From Luscinia megarhynchos (lineage: Eukaryota > Chordata > Aves > Passeriformes > Turdidae): a stretch of DNA of 64,000 nt. Shown piece after piece: positions 1 to 13,573 of the stretch. The notes under the pieces are model-generated. The model had not been told where the DNA came from and did not search any database. It saw only the letters and a list, made by a program, of their open reading frames with translations. A program made the position numbers and the translations under genes. The stretch lies in the NCBI GenBank assembly GCA_034336665.1, contig CM067570.1:11430002-11494001 (forward strand). The letters run 5' to 3'. Each line of letters opens with the position of its first letter. The stretch's first letter is position 1.

Positions 1-3000
1 TGACTTGTACCAGTTCCAGTAGTGGGTGAATCACTAGCAGTTTGAGGAATTTAGTGTGGGAAAGAGCTATCATAGCCAGGTGAAGAACATCTGATTTGGG
101 GTGGTTGATTAGGACTTCTTGTTCAGAGTGATTCATCCAAGGAGAGGACCTATAAATAGGTGTTCACACCAAATGAACTTTCAAGTCCTGTACCACATCT
201 GACATTAATGTTATTATAGGCACATTTCTAGCACCTTATATTGAGGAAACAGGACCTGCAACTTGTGTGGAATACCTGCTTTGCCATAGCATTAGTTTCT
301 TAGTAGCACTGATGCCTTTGTTCTATCCACTAGCACAGGTGGGACTGAAGTCTGGTTAAATCTGACATTTTATATTCCTTCAAAGTCTGCACAGAAAATC
401 CACAGTCATTATGATTAGAGCACTTCTTTGTAGCATATCCAGCAGACTCTTATCTAAAGGACATAGCTTGAAGCTGAAACAAGTACTCTGCCTCTGTCAT
501 GATAGAATTTCTATCAGAACACTTAAATGATAACTTCTGGTGTTTAAATATCAGACTTCACCTTTTGCAGATGTCCTTGCCCTTTTTAGCACTTAGAATG
601 TGTTATACTATGGTCCAGTATTTTGCCATCATGTACTGCAGCACATTCAACAGTGTCAGGCATGATATCTTTACAAAACAAGGAAAAGAGAAAGCTTTTT
701 GGTAAATCCTAGTAGTTCTTCTAAACCCCATTGTTCCAGAGTACACATATCTTGAGGCCTGGCTTTACAGAGAACTAGAGACCTTCTGCAAATTGTCCTT
801 GCCTTCTTAGCACCCACACCCTGCTTTGCACTGTCTGTCGCTCAGGGTGTTGATGAAAATGTCACTATCACACATGGGTACTGTGACCCACCTCTTGCTG
901 CTGAAGAATTATTATCCTCAGATTGGATATCAGTAAAGAAGAAAACTTCTCCAAATTAGTGGGGGATATTTTAAATGCTTATGGACTGGAAAACGGAGGG
1001 ATATAGGCAGAGCCTGGATATAGGGCCTGGACCCTGAAGTGCCTCTGCTGCGGGGTGTCTGAGCTCTGTTTGGCAATGTGCCTCCAGGCCATCCTGGCTG
1101 CTGTACAAGCAGCCAGTGACCTGCCTGAGGCAGCATCCAGGGCAGGCTGATCTCACCCCCCAGGCACACACAGCAGCTGACTGCAGTGCCCCAGGCAGAG
1201 CCAGCCGGGTTTTCTGCAGGCAGGCACAGCAGAGCAGGCAGGAGCTCAAACCTGCTCTTTCAAACCATGACCTCGCCTTCTCAGCTTTCCCCCTCTGTCA
1301 ACCAGGAGCCGTGATACTGACTTCCTTTATTAGATACCTTGACATCACTGAAGGGCTTTTTTCCTCCTGTCAGGATCCCTAACCATGCAGAAAGAGCTGT
1401 CAGCAGAGAAAACACTGTGGGGAACAAAAGGTTGATCTCTATCCAAGAGCTTGCAATCTCAGTAGAAAGTGGGCATTATGGATAAATAAATATTTTGGGT
1501 GAGCATGGGATAGGTGTTGTAGATTAGGTAATGCACCTCAGGGGTGTGTGACCATATCCTTCCTGTCCTAGTTTCACCCAAAATTGTTGCTGAGTGTGGA
1601 ATATGAAGACTCACCTATTCATGCAGATTTAAATATTTACACTAAAATTGAAAGAGGTTCTTCAGGTCATTGCTTACTTACAGTAGCTTGTAGCCATAGT
1701 GCTTCTTGGGTCATTGTTTTCACTCACACTTGTTTTCATAATGCCTGTGAATATTGAATTTCTGTTACAAATATTACAAAAAAAGCAGTTACAAGAAGAC
1801 TATTTAGCACAGCACATTGATAGGACAAAAGCTCCTAACTTCAGTGCAAACACACTACAGAGCAGCACAATGATGTGTGAGGACACAGAAGCTGAAGGTC
1901 CAAAGGATTAGTGAAGGTGTGGTGTTTGTTGTAGGTGTCTTATGTCCACGCTGGTGTTAAATAACCCTTGGTTGTGTTTGTTGGTATTAGGTTCAAGTAG
2001 TTGTCTTGCATTTAGACAATTTCCAAAATTCAGTCACAGCATGGTGAAGAAGGGAGAGTGTGTGCTAGTGGCATTCATGGAGTTTGCTCTGTGTGTGCAG
2101 AGGTGGGACAGGAGCAGAATTCTGCCCCTGCCCTCACCTTGGCTTGGTGCAAATGCCAGGAGCCAGAGATGGGCTTGCTGCATGCTTAGGATGGCAGATG
2201 GGCAGGGGAGGGGCAGCAGCTTGTTCTTCACTCAGTTTGCAGGGCACTTGGATGGAAACACACCTCCAGGAAAATCCAAATTAAGCTTTCTGCAGGTGAG
2301 GACTTTTCTTTGTGCAGGAATCCAGATGTGGGAACATGGGATTTGCTTCCTGTGTTTTTCCCTGCACGACTCACTGAAGCTAGATGGATCCACCACGATT
2401 GAGGGATAAGACATCTGCAAGTAGACTCAAAGGGATATTTAGTTCCATGTTTGACTTAGCAGGTCTGAAAAAAAGTAGTCAGTTTGGATTAAACTCCACA
2501 ATGATATTTAAGTTCCTAAATAGAAAGATAAGAATTAGGATGTCAAATGCTTTCAAGATGACATTTTGAATCTGTGATGCAACAGTGTAATGAAAATAGG
2601 AGGTTTCTTTACCTTATTGAACAATTTGATAGGATCAACCATATTAAGAATTCAGATATGTTGAGGGAAGGAGGTAACAAGTGACAGATTCCTCATGGCT
2701 CAACCAAAAACATTCAAGAAGTTTCTCCCTCTCACTCTCTCTTTACTTGACACACTGAGATGGCCACACAGTAAGAGCACTGTGAAAGGCTGAGCCACAG
2801 CCTCCCTTTGCTGATCTCAGCAAGGTCTGGCTTGTCTGCTGTTTGTTCTGGATTTTCTCAGGCACAGCCAGTGTGCACAGCTCTGCTGTGAACTGAAGTC
2901 ATGTGGGATGTTTCACTTGCTGAGCCACCTCCAAATCCCAAACCCCTAACAATGCTCTGGCTGGAAATCTCCATCCAACATGGGTCCTGCTGGTTGAGAG

Positions 3001-5177
3001 CCCATATAGAACAGGGAGGACATTGCCAAGCATGATGCAGTCCCAAGGAATATACTGAACTTGCTTGGATAAATGGATGATATGACTGGATCTCACCAGC
3101 CAATACCAGTTACTGGTAATACCATTTATGCAAGTCAATACCAGCTGAGGAGTTGGTCTCTTGTGCTTCAAGGAAATATTTTATAGTGCACATGGCTGGC
3201 TGAATCAAAGGATGCCTCTGTCCTCTGTGAAGGGAATGAGACCAGTCAGTGCCAGGCAGGGGGTTTGGAGGTACCCACACTAGCCTGGAGCAGATGGTGC
3301 ATCCACATCTCCTAGAACAGCACCTTGCAGAGATCCCCCTCAGGTGCCTGGAGTGGCATGAGAAACACAGTTAATGATATGGGGCTTAATTAGGATGTCC
3401 TGACTGTGTGATGTGCCAGTTGGGGGTGTATGGTGTTCCCAGACTGGGAAAGACTTACTGCTCCAATGACAACTGTTCTTGCATAAAAATAAGTTTGGCT
3501 TATACTGGGAGCTACATACATGTGTCTGTGATTGCTGAAAGAGATCTCCTGAGGATCTGAGCTGCAGAACTGGAATTTGTTCAGGTCTGGAGTTGTTTAG
3601 CTGAAATGAAGGGCAATAAGGGAAATTTGCACCTTTTGTCCCTAATTATTGCAACATTTCTTGTAAAATTCGTAGTGAATTTCAGTGAAAACTCAGAATG
3701 AGCAGATCATCCATACCTAGGTGACATGCTGCCTCCCTAGGCTTTGGGACCAGGCATTTGAGTCAATGAAGGCTCCTGCTGCCTTCTTGGGCTTTGTTTA
3801 AATCTCAGAACCTCTGAAAGCAGCAACCTTTTACTGCTGAGCGTGGTATTTACATCTGCTCACATCCACAGAAAGCTGCACGTGCCTGCACTTACTCAGC
3901 CAGAGAAAGACCTGAAAATCCCCATTCCATTCAGAGGACAGAGATTTGCCTTCCATTCCTCTGCCAGGAATTCTTAGTCAAATCCTATGGAAAATAGTCC
4001 TATCTGAGTAGTAAATCTCAGATGCTTCTGCATGTTTATTCTCTATTTCCATCTCATTGGCCCCAGTTCATTTTTAACCTTTCATTAGGGCAGCTATGTA
4101 GTGGAGGCAGGCTGGGTGGGGTATGGATTTTTTTTTCTTTCTAGTTATACTTTTTTTTTTTTAAAGTCACCTAGCAAAAGAGCAGGGGCAGATGGTGATA
4201 GAAAGATTGGCTTTGCTTAGCAGTGCAAATAAGTGGTCCCTCCTTCTTCCTCTCCCTATGATAGGTTAGACTGGAACCAACTGACCTGGTTCTGCCTGAG
4301 CCAGCTCCAGAGGGATGATAACAGCCGAGGGTCAAAACAAATTAAATACCTGCATGGTGTTTCAGTGTTGCAAACCACAAAGCTCTACAGCAGTTTGGGT
4401 CAAATCAAAACCAGTCCATTGCCCATCTGACCAAAAGAATTGATTTTATTTTATGTGGTACTTACTCTTTGACTTTTTTAGTATATAGGCTGAGTTTCTC
4501 ACCCTCATTCAACTTCAAGTGGGCTCCTGAAATGCAACCTAAATTCAATTCAGTGCAATAACTAGACAGGGGTAACTGCCATGGAGAGATGCCTCTAAAT
4601 TTTCTACAGTTTGCAGTTTGGGCCATGGGCTGGGGCCCAGATCTGCCTTTACAACAGCTCCTTGCTTCCTCTGGGTATGAAAAATTAGAACTATTCCCTA
4701 CTAGAACAGAGTTGCCTTGGCAAAATACAGGATCAGCAGATGGGCAGTGCCACTTGTCTGCTCTGCAGACAGGCTGCCTGTCGAGCTTCTAGGAGCTGAT
4801 GTGGACTCTTCATAAACAATAAGCTTCCTGTAAGAACCTATACAAACAAGGTGCTTTGCTCTTCTGTGACCACAGCTGTATAGAGAAATAACTTTGCACT
4901 CTAAATCAATCACTTTAATGTGCATTTTCCAAGGAAATTCTGCACAGGGGGTAGTTGTTCCCCCATCCAAATGCTGCTTTCCAGTCTAATTCAGAGATGG
5001 CATTTCAGGGGCAGGATCTGGTCCTTAATCCTAAAAATGTTATCACTTGAGATAAATTTTGTCTCCAGTACCCTAAAAGCTGTTGATAAATAACTTGAAC
5101 CCCAAAATACATTTAGCCAGAATACAAATGCCCTGAAATCAGCCTGGTGCCTCACTCTAGTGACTTAAGGTGAACCA
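1..5177. other. Intergenic, nothing coding recognised
   Basis: There are only short chance open frames, the longest about 155 codons (1,942-2,409), with no domain, signal or family resemblance. T-runs occur near 4,120-4,165. The neighbour expected from conserved synteny, TFCP2L1, is not visible. Confidence 0.75.
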
Positions 5178-5575
5178 GTCCCTGGGACCTGATTAGACAC
5201 ATCTGCATATTCTGAGGGAATTGGTGGATGGAGTGGCAAAGTCACTGTCCATCTTATTTGAGATGTCATGGCAGTTTGGTGATGTTTCCACCGACTGGAA
5301 AAGGGGAAATATAATCCCCATTTTTAAAAAATGAACAAAGGAAGGCCCAAGAAACTATAGGCCAGTGAGCTTCACCTCTGTTCCTGGCTCAAATCATGGA
5401 GCAGATCCACCAGGATACTGGGCTAAAGCACATGGAAAATAAGGAGGTGATTAGTGGCAGCCAACGTGGCTTCATTAAGGACAAATCTGATAAATGCAGT
5501 AGCCTCCTACAACAGGGTTACAGTGTTGATGGGTAAGGGAAGAGCAAAAAGATTGTGATATAGATTGCCTAACTT
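5178..5575 (+). mobile_element. CR1 LINE reverse-transcriptase-region fragment
   Basis: The stretch follows the CR1 ORF2 coding region upstream of the RT catalytic core: GGGACCTGATTAGACACATC, TTTGAGATGTCATGGCAGTT, GACTGGAAAAGGGGAAATAT, CCCCATTTTTAAAAAATGAA, AACTATAGGCCAGTGAGCTT, ATGGAGCAGATCCACCAGG, GCACATGGAAAATAAGGAGG, and GGCTTCATTAAGGACAAATC. It is riddled with stops and small deletions and gives no long open frame, so it is a decayed internal piece of a longer LINE copy whose 3' end is not attached. Confidence 0.75.
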
Positions 5576-8075
5576 AGATTTACCTAAAAGATGCAATATA
5601 GATAAAATCAGGTGAGAACTGCAGTTCATGCTGGTGCTGTGGTGCATTATGATGATGCTTGAGTTGCAGCATCTCACATGGTGTGGTGCTGAGCTGGGAA
5701 AAGAGGCAGTATGAAAATTTATAAATTCTGACAGTTGGTAGCCCCTATGAAAGAAATGCCATGTACAAACAGAGCTTTATTTTCAATGATGCTGTCACCA
5801 GTAATTTCAGGGCAACCATAACTACTGGGGCAGTAATGCCTGCCAACTGAGAGGACCATTCTTTAACTCAACTGATGAGTTAAAAATAAAGCCCAGGAGT
5901 TATTACCTCTCTAATTGCTCCTTACAGCATTTCTCCTTTAACTTCCTGCACAGAAATGTACATATTGGTCAGTATGAACTTTCATCTCTCCTTCTGAAAG
6001 CAAGCTGAAGTCAGGACATTGACATGATGAAGGTGAGTGTACCTGCATTACCCTTTTTTGCACCTGCATTTCCCTGCTGGGCTCCCTTTGTCCCCTCAGG
6101 GTGCTGTGGTGTCTGGAGAGGCTCTGCCAGACACATTCACTCTGTCCATAACTTGCTGGTCTCCAGCTCTCCCTTGCTTGGATGTGTCACTATGACTTTC
6201 AGATGTTGTGACAAACCAAGTAAACCATGTCTCTCAGCCAGCTCATTCTGTAGGCAGACAAGATGAAGAGGGGTTTTGCAATAAAATTTTTTTCTAATGC
6301 TGACAGAGGAATCCTGTGGGCTTTAAAATGTGTAGAAATCTCATTCCTAGAAAATTTTCTGAAGCAGCTGGAGGTTGGTTGGTAAAGGAAATATGCACAG
6401 GTTCTTATTTTAGTTCACTCCCTTCTGATGCTTTGAGTACAGGTATAGTTTTCCTGGCAGATGATGGAAGGTTTGCATGTGGCACTGCTGAAAAGGAGCC
6501 TTTTTTGCTAGCCAGGCATGTACAGGAAATACATAGCTTTCTGGGATTTATTAAAAGCACTGTTTTTAATAACTTATCTACTGTGACTGATGGGAAGGAA
6601 AAACTCTATAGTCACACAGCAGAAGATTCCAAACTGTCTGAGTTTGGGGGAAATAGGAGATTTATGTAGTAGTTAACATGCAGCTGTTTCAGCAACCATT
6701 GTGAAAAACAGTGATGTACTGCAGTCAAGATGCAGAAGTCATCAAGCAAGTCTGCCCTTGTATTCAAGGGACAGCCATCAAATAATGTAAAAAGCAGTGA
6801 AAGTCAGGAGAAAAGTTTTCTGATGGAGAGGTTCACAGCTGGAGAAGAAAGATTTCTCCAGCTTCCTGCATGACTACAGGGCAGGGAAACTGCAAAAGAT
6901 TGTTAGAGCTTGGGTTTTATCCTTTGAGCAACCCTGTTACAGTGACACAGAGCTTTTAAATTCAATTTCATCTGACCTAAGTCTAAAGACAAATTTGTGG
7001 GGTAATCTCAGGGAGGTGAGTACATTTCCATATATAGATAAGTGGCCAGTTCATGCTCTGATGTAAAGGAGCCATTTATTTATTTATTTATAACCATTAG
7101 CTCAATGGTTGTGGATATATTCCAGTGCAGTGACCTGGCACATAAGATTTAGAAATGCACAAAATCTGCTTCTCGACTCAAGAATGGCACCCATGTAACT
7201 CAGCTGGCCTTATTTGGCTCTGCTGGTATTGACTCCACTAAGTACTTTGCATTTCATCTGTAAACAGCTTTTGGTCTTTCATCAGCTCCTTTTCCATACA
7301 TGGATTTTGTCATGTACCCTTCACATCATTAAAACAATGATGCAAACAAGAATCAGAAGAAACAGAGAACCCAGGGATGGAATAAAGATTGAGTGCTGCA
7401 ATCATTTTACTTACCCATCTCTTTGGGGGACACTAATCTGCACCCAAAAAAAGCCCAAAGTTGTGCAAAGAACATCACATAAATATTTGTGCTTACATAA
7501 AAAGAGAATGTGTTTTTAATAGTGGAAGAACTATAAGACATGTGCCAGATTCTCAGCTGGAATAACTGAGCACAGCTACATGGATTTACATCATCTGAAG
7601 ATCTGCCCAGATGTTTGGAGATGGGTGGAGAAAGAAATCTTCCAGTTAAATGTTATTTAGATTGACAGCTAATTCCCAAGCTTAATAGTTCTTCAAAGGT
7701 GCAGAAATATCTTGTAAAAAATCCAGATATAATTTTCAAATCTGCATTTTTTCCATGTATCCCAGGAAATACAAAGGATTGCTGGCTCATTCTGCAGTCT
7801 TGTGGGTGAAGGCCACATGAACATTGTAAACCTACTGAAATATCTCTTATGCCTTAAGTTTAGCTTTCATATTTTCCAGATTCTGTACTGCATTAGTATA
7901 TAACTCTGAACTTCATATAAAGTGTTGGCAAGTTCTCTTCTCAGTTCAGTTAGACAGAGCAATCCTTTTCCAGCCCGAGAACCAAGGATACCTTTGTAGC
8001 TTCAGGCCCAAAAAGTGCAAACAGCAGTGAATTGAGGAGAACAATCTGGGAGGATGTGACTTCATAACCTGAAGC
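5576..8075. other. Intergenic, nothing recognised
   Basis: Unique-looking sequence with a short TTTA repeat at about 7,075-7,092. A 117-codon open frame at 6,316-6,669 has no recognisable features. Confidence 0.7.
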
Positions 8076-8295
8076 TGTAGCGGACAATTAACCCCAAATA
8101 TGTAAAATGGACCAAAATTTATAAAAGGGGTGAAAACTCATGACTAGTCATCCATTTTATGTCCATCTTGGGTAGAGCCATGGCTGGGCTCTTGTACTGC
8201 CCAAGCTGTATCCTTTGAAGGCTTTTTATTAAATACTTACTTTATTCCTTTAACACTGTCTAGCCTCTGTTCCAAGTCAGCCTCTCCAGGTATCA
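8076..8295 (+). mobile_element. Probable solo LTR of an avian endogenous retrovirus
   Basis: The 220-bp segment starts TGTAGCGGACAATTAACCCC. It has a TATA box TATAAAA at 8,120-8,126, an R/U5-like region with GGCTCTTGTACTGCCCAAGC, an ATTAAA signal at 8,228-8,233, and ends CTCTCCAGGTATCA, giving TG..CA boundaries. This order is what retroviral LTRs show. No gag, pol or env remains on either side, so it looks like a solo LTR left after recombination, or a fragment. I did not identify a target-site duplication, and the family name is not certain. Confidence 0.65.
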
Positions 8296-9834
8296 CCTCC
8301 ACCCAGCTTGGGAAATGGGTTCTGAGAAGGATTCGTGGGCAGGTGTGGGTCAGGCAGAGTTTTCCTGGAGAAATGTGGTTTTGTTGTGTCATGGTAAATG
8401 CTGGAAGGTGATGTGCAGGGGCAGACTGAAGACTGGCTGGTCAAACTGGGCTGAGGGGTGGGAAGAGCAGGGCAGAACCATCACCACAGGGGAAGGGAGA
8501 GAGAGAAAAACATGCTGTGCCTGGTGATATCCCCAGGGGAGCCTCCTCAGCCTCGCTGAATGGGAAATCGCCTGCAACCCTGGGAAATACAAAGGGCAAA
8601 TGGAAAGAGTTAGCTCATACCACTGCTGCTCTGTGGAAATGTTTACCAAGAAAAGCTTGAGATTGTGTTAAGATACTGACTGACAGAAGTGTGAGATCAG
8701 ATAAAAGATGAAGCCTTGACTCACAGCTTCAGCATTTTTGTTGTCCCCTTGTCAGCTGAACAAGGACAGCACATGTCCCTTGCTGGATGGAGCCCTGTGG
8801 AAGTATCACCACATCTGCTTGCTTCACTTGTAGCCAGGTCTCCTGCAGTGTAGTGGGTGCTGTGCTTTCCTCTGGGCAGTGCCCTGCTCTAGCAAATGTC
8901 ACTCGTGGTGCCTTCCCCCCTCCACAAGCCAGCAGCAGGTGCCTCTCTGCCTAAGCTCTCTGAGTTTTCAGAGTGAATGAGATGTTCTGAGACTTGTGAG
9001 AGACAGCAGGGCTTTCCCTGCTTGTAGAGAGTAGAGATAGGGATGTCACAGTCTGTGAAGTTGTATTTTGGATGCTTTAGAACGTTTTTAGAGTCCCAAA
9101 AGCCTTGGCAGAGTGAAACAAGTGGTGGATTTGAGCTGAGGGCATACAGATCTCTGCAAGATTTGATGTGCCAGTTTGGCTTCTTGTGGGTCGAAATTTG
9201 TGCTCCCAGTATCACATCTGGCAGGAGAAAGCACCTAATGAATACAACGAAGCCATGACATTCTTGCCCAGTTTAGCTGGTGTTTCCAGGGACAATAGTG
9301 TCTTCACCAGACTGCAGAGCTTGTGCACGTGATGAATCATAAGGCTGTGCTTAGAGATGCCATAGCTGATTTTATGTGGTGCACCCAGTGACTGTATGCT
9401 TGCTGCAGGACTTCTCCTTGACTTGTGGGCTTCACCTCTTGACCTCATTTTTCAAGCAGAAGTTAAACTGTAACTGAATTGCTTTGCAGGTTGGTACAAA
9501 CGGGGCCTGAGGCGCTCCCTGCATTTTTCTCAATTAAAACAGAGAGTAGAAGCACTTTGGCCAGTGGAACAAGCCCCAGAGACGTGGCGTGGCCAGAAAG
9601 GTCCAGCCAGCAGAGTTGCTTTTATGTGCTCTGCCTATGGATCTCATGGAGCAGAGATAAGGAATACAGGTTATTTCTGACTGCTCCATAGGAACTGGGG
9701 TGGTCCTTCAGAGCTTTTCATGTTGGATAGCTTTTACCTCTAATGTGGTCAGGAACTAGTTTGTGCTTCCACATTTCCACAGCACTGACCCCAGTGAGAA
9801 CACTGCCTGTGGAGGAGGACTCCCAGGTTCTAGG

Positions 9835-9878
9835 TTGAATAAATATTTGTATTAATATTGAATGAATATTTGTATTAA
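9835..9878. repeat. 23-bp tandem duplication
   Basis: TTGAATAAATATTTGTATTA and TTGAATGAATATTTGTATTA stand at 9,835 and 9,858. The 21-bp copies differ at one base and are separated by two. Confidence 0.85.
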
Positions 9879-10738
9879 GATGCTGTGTATAGAGCCTGAC
9901 AGCAGTTGAAGAAGAGGAGGAAGGAAAAGCACAGAAAGAGTGAGTGCAGGTGCAGTCTTTAGCTCTGAGTTGCCTGGTGTTACTCTCCCACAAATCCAGC
10001 CAATCTCCTATTTTTGTCTGTTTGCAAGGCAGGATTAATTACAAAAAAAAAACCAAAACCAAACCCAAAGGCTTTCTTCTGCTCTGACTCACTATGATGT
10101 TTTTTTCTTAGTCGGAAAGAAGCTGTGGTAATGTGACAATACAGGTTTGTATTGCCTCAAGCACTTTTGGTTTTTTTGCTATTGGTGAAACCTCTGAGCT
10201 TTTGAATATATATTGTGGTAATGTGTGGCACTGACGTGTAATTTGCCTTTCACTCTTTAATTACATCTCTTCAAGCACAGGGCTAACCCCATTAGTACCT
10301 GCCCCTCCTTCCTCTACACACCTCTTGAAACAAACTAATTCAAAATATCTGGCAAAGCACTGTGCATTTCTCAGAATGCTGAAGCCCTGTTTGAGAGGGG
10401 CCACTTTGTTCCTCTGGTATTGTGAGGCTGGCAGGAAGTTTTTGGAGGTCTTGGTTCATTTCAGCAAACACACTGATCTTGGCAAGCCTTTGTCTTCGTG
10501 ATGGAGAGGCAGGGTGTGAGAAAACAAGATTAGCATTTGCAGAATGGCTTTGCTGCTGCAGCACCTGTGACTTTAATGCACACACAAAGGGTTCCCCTCC
10601 CTGGGCTTCCCAGAGGGACCCTGACAGCAGCACCCCACTGCTCTGTGGGCACAGGGCCCACCAGGGACTGTGGATCCCCCACTACGTGTGGAGACTAAGT
10701 GACTGCAGTCAGACAGAGACACAGGGGCAAGAGCCACC

Positions 10739-10768
10739 TTTTTTTTTTTTTTTTTTGGTTTTTTTTTT
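10739..10768. repeat. Poly(T) tract
   Basis: Eighteen T, GG, then ten more T. It could be the reversed poly(A) tail of a retrotransposed sequence, but no body is recognisable next to it. Confidence 0.9.
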
Positions 10769-11365
10769 GAGGGTATTGATACAGTTGCAAAAATCCCATT
10801 AATAACTTCATTTATTATGGGAGAGGCGTTAGAAAATTCAAGCTCCATGTAAAGAATTGGTGGGGAAAGATTTTGCTCTGCTCAGAAGCAGCATCTGCAT
10901 TTGTGCTCCTCACTGAAATAACATTGCTTGCTGGAATGCTGGCAGCTCAGCTCAGACCCCAGCTCTTCCTTTACTTCTGCATGACTGTCTGCTGTGATGT
11001 TACCATGGGAAAGCCTGCCCAGCTGTTGGTAACAGTCAGAATGTCCTGAAGGATTTTGGAAAACATCTGTGCTTTGTCTTCATTCAAGCTCCTCAAATGG
11101 CTGTGCAGTGCTGGCACTGTGTCACACAGATGTCATTCTGCAGCCTGGAGCAGAGGTTAATGCACAGACAGAGACGTGTGCATTTAATGGCATTTAATGT
11201 GCTGAGTGCAGATATTCACCCTGCTGGTGTGATCCCTCTGGGGATCTGGGACTGCAGCTGGCAAAGGCTGCACAGCAGTGTTAGGTAATGTGTAGGAGAG
11301 GAGGAGGAGTAAACAGAGCCCTGCTGAAGTCTGTATGATGTAACACAGCAAACAATTGCTGTCAG

Positions 11366-11425
11366 CCATAGAATATCCTGAGTTGGAGGGGACCCACAAA
11401 GATCACCAAGTGACCTAGGTCCTGC
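11366..11425 (-). mobile_element. CR1 LINE 3'-end fragment, reverse orientation
   Basis: CATAGAATATCCTGAGTTGG, AGGGGACCCACAAAGATCAC and a short downstream piece match the reverse complement of the CR1 3' terminus (CATAGAATC..GTTGGAAGGGACC..AAAGATCATC). Only the last 60 or so bases remain recognisable. Confidence 0.75.
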
Positions 11426-13267
11426 TCTGTGATCCTTGCTGAATCTTTGAATTTACTGGAGGGTCCTTCCCCTTGGAAGCAGTCCCTAATCCCTCTTTCA
11501 GCGGGAGCAAGACTGTTTGTCCCTGTCTGTTTGTTCCCATTTAGACTCTGAGGAGAAAAGAGGCTCTATTACTCAGCCTCCCAGGCCACCCTTTTTCTTC
11601 TTCTGAGTATTTTCAATACTTGAGTTTTCCTGTATTAGCAGGTCTGTCTCACTGCCTACATTTCCAACAAGCTAGTTTTGGTCTGGTTGTGCTCCCTCTG
11701 TTTCTGACATTTGCATCTGGGCAGAGAACCAGTCTGATCCAATGTGCCTGATGCAGCTGATCCCTTCCTGTCCCAGGGAAAGCTGAAACCTCACGGGTGT
11801 GTGCTGGGAGAGGAGGCAGGCTCAGAGCTGGCAGGTGGACCTGTGTCCTTCTACCTTTGCAGCCACTCTGAGCTACAAGGTGAACGTGCATTTGGGAGCA
11901 GGGACATACCTGGGCCAAAACCCTCCTGAAGCTTAAAATACCCTGAACTGCTCAGGGGAGGTAAAAGAGCAGTGCTGTTGGTAGTTTGGCCTTAGGCAGG
12001 AGGCACTGCTCATCTGGTTCTGTTTGTTTGGAAGTGGAAATTATATTCAGCTTTGGAAGTGCTCAGGAAAGTTTGTAATACTTAATTTGGTTTTAGTGAG
12101 CTGGCAATTTGGTGATTATGCTGATTAATTGGGGGTAGGGGAGTTGATTCAGGAGTTAAAGGCACTGACTCGTGTGGGCTCCTCCTGTCACTTGATACTG
12201 GTTACATACAGCTCTTCCTCACATGGATTTTCCCCAAAGAAACACTGAAATCAGTGAACATATCCAAATGAGTATATCAAAAGCAAAGAACACCAAAAGT
12301 GAAGATTCTTGGTTTCTGTGTCTCAGCTTTTCCACCTGTAAAATGGTGCTTGGAAAATACTTTGATAATGCAGTTTGAAAAGATGCTGGTGAAATGAACC
12401 ATGTATAACCACTACCTGTCTTGCTTAGCAAAGCATGTGCAACCACAAAGAGCTGACAACATCCCACCTGTTGGGCAGGGGCAGGCTGGGCAGGGGCCCT
12501 GGGCAGGGATGTCCTGTGGCAGGGGCTTTGCTGCCTTCCTCAGCATGAGTTGTCACAGATACAGCATTCCTGGAAGATCTCTGTTTTTGAGGAGCTGAGC
12601 ACGGGTGATGGACAGGAGGAATATGGGTACTGCTTTGTGCCTGGGAGCACCCATCCAGGGGGGTGTGTTAGGCTGCATTTGGGTGGCTTGGGAGAGTGCT
12701 GCTCTGCACTGAGGGGCAGAGCAGCCATGGCTCATTGCTGGGCACTTGAGCTCAGTTTAATGTTCCTTGAGGTGAGTGCTCTATCCCTATATGGTGTTTG
12801 TGCCACATCATCTCCAGTCTCTGCCTCTTCCTGCAGCTGGGAGTTGAGACCTGCATTGTGTGCTCAGCCTGCAGCCCTCAAAACTTGAGGCTCCTCTTGG
12901 GAGGGGACGGGGGGAATTTTGCCTTTGCTTACAGCAAGCTTTCTTATATTTCTTTATGTATTTCCTGTCTTGTATTTATAACTCTCTATACTGAGCTTGC
13001 TTTCCTTTTTATGTTAGGCTTGCTTTCTGTTGTATTACTCAACCATCCCCATCAGGCCCTGCTTTTGCCTAAAGCCTTCCTGGATGTAAACCAGCACAAA
13101 GCTAGCCATTATTTAAGTTATACATTAATTCAATGCTATAGTAGGACTCCATTACTTGCTCATAACAGATTACTTATAAATAGTAAAATATTTAGTGGTT
13201 TTGATTTTGTTACTCCAAGAAAGCTCAAATGACTTGAAGCCAGACTGTATTAACAAACGATGTCTGG

Positions 13268-13315
13268 GGAGTTAAAAAATAGGAGTTAAAGGAGTTAAAA
13301 AAGAAGTTAAAAAAT
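13268..13315. repeat. Degenerate GAGTTAAA repeat
   Basis: Four imperfect copies of GGAGTTAAA(n) occur in 48 bases, with variable A-run lengths. Confidence 0.75.
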
Positions 13316-13550
13316 ATTTACAAGGAACTAATGTCTCCTCATACCTGATGATGTGGACTCATCTTAGATATTATTTCATCCCCAGTGAGGAGTTTGTGAC
13401 AAACCCTGCTTTCTTCAGACTTGCTTCTGCTGATTTCAGGTCAACTAAGCAAACACCCAGGACAAATCCAAATAAAAGCTCTGCCAGCTTTTCTCAGATT
13501 CGGCCTCATGATTTTGTGAACAAGAATAAGACTTTTTGCAAATTTTCACC

Positions 13551-13573
13551 AAAAAAAAAAAAAAAAAAAAAAA
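13551..13573. repeat. Poly(A) tract of 23 bases
   Basis: An uninterrupted A23 homopolymer, whose length may be inexact in the assembly. No retrogene body was recognised upstream. Confidence 0.9.
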
